The notes below the pieces were generated by a model. That model searched no databases, was not told the DNA's origin, and saw only the letters and a program-made list of their open reading frames with translations. Below are positions 6,328-9,634 of a stretch of DNA of 9,634 nucleotides, piece by piece; position 1 is the first letter of the stretch, and every line of letters begins with the position of its first letter. This DNA comes from JAGVWT01 sp964538405. GTDB lineage: Archaea > Nanobdellota > Nanobdellia > Pacearchaeales > GW2011-AR1. A program made the position numbers and the translations under genes. Location: assembly GCA_964538405.1 (NCBI GenBank), contig CAZIET010000026.1, forward strand, positions 1-9,634. Reading direction: 5' to 3'.

Positions 6328-6492
6328 ATGAAAAGAGATGACCTGCAACTTCTGAATCAGCTTATAAAAACGCTTGAAGAAGCAGCCTCAAAACTTGAAT
6401 TCTACCACAAAAAAGGACATTATTACAACTTTACGCAAACAAAAAAGTTCATGGTCATGATACAAAAAGAGATTCTCAAGAGGCTGAAATGA
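6328..6492 (+). CDS. Small helical protein (54 aa) translationally coupled to the TadC-like gene
   Basis: A complete 54-codon frame begins MKRDDLQLLNQLIKTLEE and ends with ...K-R-L-K, TGA. It is lysine-rich and has no signal peptide, membrane segment or cysteine. The pattern suggests two amphipathic helices (about 3-28 and 36-53) joined by a turn around K-K-G-H-Y-Y-N (28-34), i.e. a helical hairpin acting in the cytoplasm. Evidence that it is real: a TATA box lies at the leaderless distance before the ATG, its stop overlaps the next start as ATGA, and a gene here fills the 195-base space between the ATPase and the TadC-like gene. The overlap couples its translation to the membrane protein, so equal amounts and direct interaction are plausible, perhaps with that protein's cytosolic coiled-coil extension. 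I do not recognise the family; its function is unknown. Confidence 0.75.
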   Translation: MKRDDLQLLNQLIKTLEEAASKLEFYHKKGHYYNFTQTKKFMVMIQKEILKRLK

Positions 6493-7796
6493 GCGAGAAA
6501 ATAAAAGACATAAAGGATAGTGTTTCACGGCAGAAAAAAGCAGTTGAAGAGATAAATTCCGTGATAAAGGACGTGAACAGCAAAAACAAGGACACTGCCC
6601 AGATGGCTTCATCGCATATCAACTCCCTGAAAAACGAAATGAAAAAGGAAGGAATAAATGTTTTGAAAAAATCCGAGGAGCTGAATTTGACAAAACCATT
6701 GGTTGAAAAGAACAAGGAAGAAGAAAGCGGAGTTCCAAAATGGCTTTTGGAACAGAAATCTGTTGTAATTGAAAAAAAACTCAGGGGAATAGAAAAAGAA
6801 ACACTTAAAAGACTAAAAGAAGGCGAGGAAGAAAAGATTCCACATTGGCTTTTGCAAACCGGAGCGATAGTCATTGAAAAACATAAAAAAACAAATGACT
6901 TTGCGGCAATTTCAAACAAGTTTTTTTCCAATGCCTCACTATCGATCATAAGAAAGGGGGTTTTCAAGGACTTGCAGGAAGATCTGATAAAATCCGGAAT
7001 GAACATTCTTCCAAAAACCTACTTTTCAATGATGCTGTTTTCGATAACGCTTGCATTTTTTATAGGATTTTTATTTCTGGGTTTTTTCTTATTCTATAAT
7101 TTTGTGGCAACACTGCCATTTGTCGTGCCATCAACCCAGCCATTAGCAATCAGGTTATTGGAAACCTTCTGGATTCCATTTGTGTTTCCAATTTTGACAT
7201 TTTTGCTTATGTACTTCTATCCCTCAACTGAAAGAAGCTCAATTGAAAAAAGAATAAATCAGGAACTGCCTTTCGCCACGATAAACATGGCTGCCATTTC
7301 TGGCTCTATGATAGACCCAACAAAAATATTCAGCATCATAGTCGTAACGAAGGAATATCCCACCCTTGAAAGGGAATTCCTGAAGATAATAAACGGGGTG
7401 AACATCATGGGTTATGATCTTGTTACAATTCTGAAAAACAGCGCATTCAACAGTTCAAGCAAAAAATTAAGGGATTTGTTCAATGGACTTGCAACCACGA
7501 TAAGTTCCGGGGGAGACATGCCGAAATTTTTTGATGAAAGGGCAAAAAGTTTGCTGTTTGAATACAATCTTGAAAGGGAGAAAAGCAACAAGGCTGCAGA
7601 GACATTCATGGACATTTACATCAGCGTGGTCATAGCCGCCCCAATGATACTTATGCTGCTGCTCATAATAATGCAGGTAAGCGGCTTGGGAATCGCATTA
7701 AGCTCATCCGCAATAACAATAATAGTTGTCCTTGGAGTTTTGCTGATAAATATTGTATTTTTGTCATTCCTCCACATAAGACAGCAGAACGAATAA
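6489..7796 (+). CDS. TadC/FlaJ-like pilus platform membrane protein with long cytosolic N-terminal extension
   Basis: The 435-residue protein is the first of two T2SSF-type platform proteins that anchor the ATPase to the membrane and pass pilins to the growing fibre. Residues 1-80 are charged and coiled-coil-like. Residues 81-131 contain a duplicated motif (V/I)-P-x-W-L-L...(V/I)-V-I-E-K (81-96 and 116-131). After a linker come membrane helices at about 178-205 and 223-244, a cytoplasmic T2SSF helical domain (about 250-372) with G-G-D-M-P at 341-345, and helices at about 376-398 and 408-430. Extensions of about 175 residues are not part of the core T2SSF fold, so this segment probably binds the ATPase, the small upstream protein or another regulator. 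The ATG overlaps the TGA of the 54-residue gene. The next platform gene follows after one base. The platform assignment is firm; the role of the extension is unknown. Confidence 0.88.
   Translation: MSEKIKDIKDSVSRQKKAVEEINSVIKDVNSKNKDTAQMASSHINSLKNEMKKEGINVLKKSEELNLTKPLVEKNKEEESGVPKWLLEQKSVVIEKKLRGIEKETLKRLKEGEEEKIPHWLLQTGAIVIEKHKKTNDFAAISNKFFSNASLSIIRKGVFKDLQEDLIKSGMNILPKTYFSMMLFSITLAFFIGFLFLGFFLFYNFVATLPFVVPSTQPLAIRLLETFWIPFVFPILTFLLMYFYPSTERSSIEKRINQELPFATINMAAISGSMIDPTKIFSIIVVTKEYPTLEREFLKIINGVNIMGYDLVTILKNSAFNSSSKKLRDLFNGLATTISSGGDMPKFFDERAKSLLFEYNLEREKSNKAAETFMDIYISVVIAAPMILMLLLIIMQVSGLGIALSSSAITIIVVLGVLLINIVFLSFLHIRQQNE
6729..6776 (+). repeat. P-x-W-L-L motif, copy 1, in the TadC-like extension
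   Basis: This encodes residues 81-96 (G-V-P-K-W-L-L...V-V-I-E-K). It matches copy 2 at P, W, L, L, V, I, E and K when shifted by 35 residues. The similarity is at protein level; the DNA copies have diverged. Confidence 0.7.
6834..6881 (+). repeat. P-x-W-L-L motif, copy 2, in the TadC-like extension
   Basis: This encodes residues 116-131 (K-I-P-H-W-L-L...I-V-I-E-K). It is the second copy, 35 residues after the first, with a lysine/glutamate-rich helix between them. Confidence 0.7.
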
Positions 7797-7797
7797 A

Positions 7798-8643
7798 ATG
7801 GAATTCAAAAACTCACACTGGATTGGAATAATGGCTGCTTTCGCAGTCTTCATAGTTTCACTTTTCTTCGTACAGACGGCATTCTTCTTCTTCCTTATAG
7901 GAATCGCGGTAATAATAGGAGTCACTCCAATAGTGCTTACAACAATAAATGAAACAAAGGCAGACAATGAAAAGGAAGAAATGTTCCTTGAATTCGCAAG
8001 GAATCTTGTCGAGGGAGTGAAAACAGGAACGCCAATAAGCAAAAGCATAATAAACATTCAGGACAAGCCATACGGAGTCTTAAGTGAAAATATACAGAAA
8101 CTTGCGAACCAAATATATATGGGAATTCCGCTGCAAAAAGCATTTCAGATTTTCGCAAGAGATGTAAACAACAAAACAGTATCAAGGGCGATTACGCTTA
8201 TTGGACAAGCCGAGAAATCCGGAGGAGACATTGGAATGATACTTGAATCTGTTGCTGGAGCAGTAAGCACCTCCGACAAGCTGAAAAAGGAAAGAAAGGC
8301 AGTAATCTCCGGATTGGTCATGCAAGGATACATAATATTTTTTGTTTTCATAGGAATAACAATCATAATGCAATTCCAGATAGTTCCAATGGTTACAAAT
8401 ATAGGGGGCTTGGGAGTTTTGGGCAGCCCGACTGGAAATGCAGCAAGCACAAATGTTGCAGCCAACCAATTGGAGGTGGCAAATGCATTTTTGTATCTTC
8501 TTCTTATACAGGGACTTTTCAGCGGCTTGGCGATAGGAAAATTGGCTGAAAGAAAATTCAAGGCAGGAATAAAGCATTCCTTCATTTTGATGCTGTGTGC
8601 GTTCCTTGCGTCTTCAGGATCTAATCTTCTTCTTGGAGCATGA
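7798..8643 (+). CDS. Second TadC-like (T2SSF) pilus platform membrane protein
   Basis: The 281-residue protein has paired hydrophobic helices at about 8-28 and 29-48, a cytoplasmic T2SSF domain (about 57-170) with G-x-P-I-S-K-S-I (77-84), a second G-I-P-L-Q-K-A-F (109-116) and the signature E-K-S-G-G-D-I-G (139-146), then helices at about 173-194, 229-248 and 260-279. The two G-x-P-hydrophobic motifs followed by S-G-G-D are the hallmark of the family. It lacks the N-terminal extension of its upstream partner, and the two probably form a heterodimeric platform, as TadB and TadC do. The start lies one base after the previous stop (TAA-A-ATG) with no Shine-Dalgarno site, so the pair should be cotranslated in similar amounts. 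A low-complexity loop rich in G, N and A (203-222) lies between the third and fourth helices. Confidence 0.88.
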   Translation: MEFKNSHWIGIMAAFAVFIVSLFFVQTAFFFFLIGIAVIIGVTPIVLTTINETKADNEKEEMFLEFARNLVEGVKTGTPISKSIINIQDKPYGVLSENIQKLANQIYMGIPLQKAFQIFARDVNNKTVSRAITLIGQAEKSGGDIGMILESVAGAVSTSDKLKKERKAVISGLVMQGYIIFFVFIGITIIMQFQIVPMVTNIGGLGVLGSPTGNAASTNVAANQLEVANAFLYLLLIQGLFSGLAIGKLAERKFKAGIKHSFILMLCAFLASSGSNLLLGA

Positions 8644-8646
8644 AAA

Positions 8647-8654
8647 TATAAAAA
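8647..8654 (+). promoter_or_regulatory. TATA box for the pilin-like gene at 8676
   Basis: TATAAAAA, preceded by the purine-rich GAAAA that fits a BRE, is centred 25-26 bases before the ATG at 8676. It is the best-looking archaeal promoter in the window and predicts a leaderless mRNA. Confidence 0.65.
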
Positions 8655-8670
8655 GCTGAACTGCTTTTTT
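8650..8670 (+). terminator. Hairpin plus T-run after the platform genes
   Basis: AAAAAGC (8650-8656) and GCTTTTT (8663-8669) form a 7-bp stem with a six-base loop, and six Ts run to 8670. This could stop transcripts coming from the platform genes. It also overlaps the TATA box of the next gene and ends just before its predicted start site, so it could instead be an operator. Confidence 0.35.
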
Positions 8671-8675
8671 CAAAC

Positions 8676-9383
8676 ATGAATAAAAAAGGAACTCACGTAG
8701 GGGTTGTAATATCATTTGCAATGTTCGTGATATTTCTTCTGTTTCTTTACGCCTTTTTGATAAATCCCGTAATGAACAAGGAAAGCAAGGAAATTGTCCT
8801 TGAAAACCTAAAAGCAAAAATCATTGAGAATGTTTCAGAAGAGCTTACGACAGCTTCTGTTTACATAAAAAACAATAATGGCAACAGTTGCATACGTCTT
8901 CAGAATTTTTTCACCATTACAGGATTTGGAACGCAGCTGATTGCAAGAAATGCCGCTGATGCAAAGGAAAGCGCATACACACAAAGCAATGACTTGGTAA
9001 TTGACAGAGCAAGCAACAATAATGTGTACTTCAAGATATATTACTTGGATTGGTTTAATTCGTTGACAAATCAAAACGGATGCCATCAAATTAAGGAGGA
9101 AGAATATTCAATGGGTTTGGTAAACAAGGAAAAACTCGTTTCATTGCAAAAGGTTTCGGATTTGATAAAAATATACGAGGCAAATTATTTCCTCACCAAA
9201 GACAATTTCAGCGTGACGAGCGGAAATGAATTCAATTTCATGCTGATATATGCAAACAAAAGCACAGCTTCTCCAAAGGAAAGGAATGTCACAACAAGCG
9301 TCTATGCGGCAGAGATTCCAGTCCAGTATTTTGACAGCAATGCTAATATATCATTCGGAACAATAAGGGTAAAGGTATGGTAA
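8676..9383 (+). CDS. Pilin-like single-pass surface protein
   Basis: The 235-residue protein starts M-N-K-K-G followed by THVGVVISFAMFVIFLLFLY, a short basic leader and one long hydrophobic helix (about 6-30). This resembles a class III signal peptide with cleavage after Gly5, although the usual Glu near +5 is missing. A charged helical region (33-62) is followed by a beta-rich extracellular domain with two cysteines (C72 and C136) and several N-x-S/T sequons (N53, N194, N204, N224). It is about 60 residues longer than the compact pilins. It follows the second platform gene by 32 bases, with its own strong TATA box, and precedes the kinase-like gene by one base. I take it for a minor pilin or a pilus-associated membrane protein. 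It could also be a plain N-terminally anchored protein that is never cleaved. Confidence 0.72.
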   Translation: MNKKGTHVGVVISFAMFVIFLLFLYAFLINPVMNKESKEIVLENLKAKIIENVSEELTTASVYIKNNNGNSCIRLQNFFTITGFGTQLIARNAADAKESAYTQSNDLVIDRASNNNVYFKIYYLDWFNSLTNQNGCHQIKEEEYSMGLVNKEKLVSLQKVSDLIKIYEANYFLTKDNFSVTSGNEFNFMLIYANKSTASPKERNVTTSVYAAEIPVQYFDSNANISFGTIRVKVW

Positions 9384-9384
9384 A

Positions 9385-9634
9385 ATGAAATATCTGCTAA
9401 CAAAAGGAGAAATCTCTGAACTAATCAATGACAGTGGGGGAGGATTAAGTGGAGAAGTTTATTTAGTAAAACATAAAGATAAAAAATATATCTTAAGGAA
9501 ATGTAAAAACATTCAAAGAGCAAAAAAATATGAATTTGTATCCTCTAAATTTGAAAAATATGGGTTTTTACCAAAATTCTTGGGCAGGAAAAGAAAAAAT
9601 GTCTTTTATGAATATATAGAAGGTATGGATTTAA
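9385..9634 (+). CDS. Kinase-fold protein (protein kinase / aminoglycoside phosphotransferase-like), 3' end outside window
   Basis: The first 83 codons are present and the frame is open at the window edge. The N-lobe pattern of the kinase superfamily is visible: a glycine-rich loop S-G-G-G-L-S-G-E-V-Y (17-26), then a strand Y-I-L-R-K (35-39) with the expected ATP-binding lysine (K39, or R38 as in APH-like proteins), a possible helix-C glutamate at E50, and a hinge F-Y-E-Y-I-E-G (74-80). The catalytic loop and D-F-G-equivalent lie outside the window, so activity and subfamily cannot be judged. The start is one base after the stop of the pilin-like gene (TAA-A-ATG), so it should be cotranscribed with it. 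Leucine codons are mostly TTA/CTA and the DNA is more A-rich than the pilus genes. It may phosphorylate a small molecule or a protein, or it may simply be a neighbour unrelated to the pilus. Confidence 0.65.
   Translation, partial: MKYLLTKGEISELINDSGGGLSGEVYLVKHKDKKYILRKCKNIQRAKKYEFVSSKFEKYGFLPKFLGRKRKNVFYEYIEGMDL

Noticed and set aside
6476..7006. A 176-residue open frame on the minus strand opposite the TadC-like extension
   Set aside because: It is F- and S-rich because it reads the complement of AAA/GAA-rich lysine and glutamate codons. It has no promoter or plausible protein character, while the plus-strand frame has clear family motifs.
8145..8585. A 146-residue open frame on the minus strand opposite the second TadC-like gene
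   Set aside because: It lies wholly inside a well-supported T2SSF gene and looks like a shadow of its hydrophobic codons.
1..9634. CRISPR arrays, tRNA or rRNA genes, insertion sequences
   Set aside because: No spaced direct repeats, tRNA-like folds, transposase motifs or terminal inverted repeats were seen on reading both strands.

Overview
The window looks like archaeal DNA from a small-genome, AT-rich lineage, most likely a DPANN archaeon of the Woesearchaeota/Pacearchaeota kind. This rests on class III (prepilin-type) signal peptides, an archaeal-style PilB/FlaI-like ATPase followed by TadC-like membrane proteins, TATA boxes about 25 bases before start codons (leaderless transcripts), and no clear Shine-Dalgarno sites. 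The taxonomic call is an inference from protein style, not from a marker gene.

Layout. Positions 8-928 (+) hold a pilin with a long C-terminal extension, interrupted by a 10-N assembly gap. Positions 929-3147 (-) hold three secreted proteins: a small lipoprotein, a 287-residue unknown exported protein, and a LamG/concanavalin-fold protein. From a divergent promoter at 3148-3228 the plus strand resumes with two pilins (3229, 3668), a third pilin-like protein (4226), the assembly ATPase (4752-6293), a 54-residue small protein (6328-6492), two TadC/T2SSF-type polytopic membrane proteins (6489-7796, 7798-8643), a further pilin-like protein (8676-9383), and the first 83 codons of a kinase-like protein that runs off the window (9385-9634).

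How the genes fit together. The ATPase and the two T2SSF membrane proteins form the cytoplasmic motor and inner platform of a type IV pilus-like (Tad-like) machine. The five proteins with prepilin-type N-termini are candidate major and minor subunits. No prepilin peptidase is present, so it must be encoded elsewhere. The three minus-strand genes encode surface or secreted proteins and may be adhesive cargo inserted into the pilus locus. Almost every transcription unit has its own TATA box at a constant distance from the ATG, while genes inside operons are joined by TAA-A-ATG or ATGA junctions. The locus therefore looks like several short, independently promoted operons.

The least explained parts are the 54-residue protein coupled to the first TadC-like gene, that gene's cytosolic N-terminal extension with a duplicated P-x-W-L-L motif, and the extended four-cysteine pilin at the left edge. 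No tRNA, rRNA, CRISPR array or insertion sequence was seen, and no gene-free stretch exceeds 100 bases.
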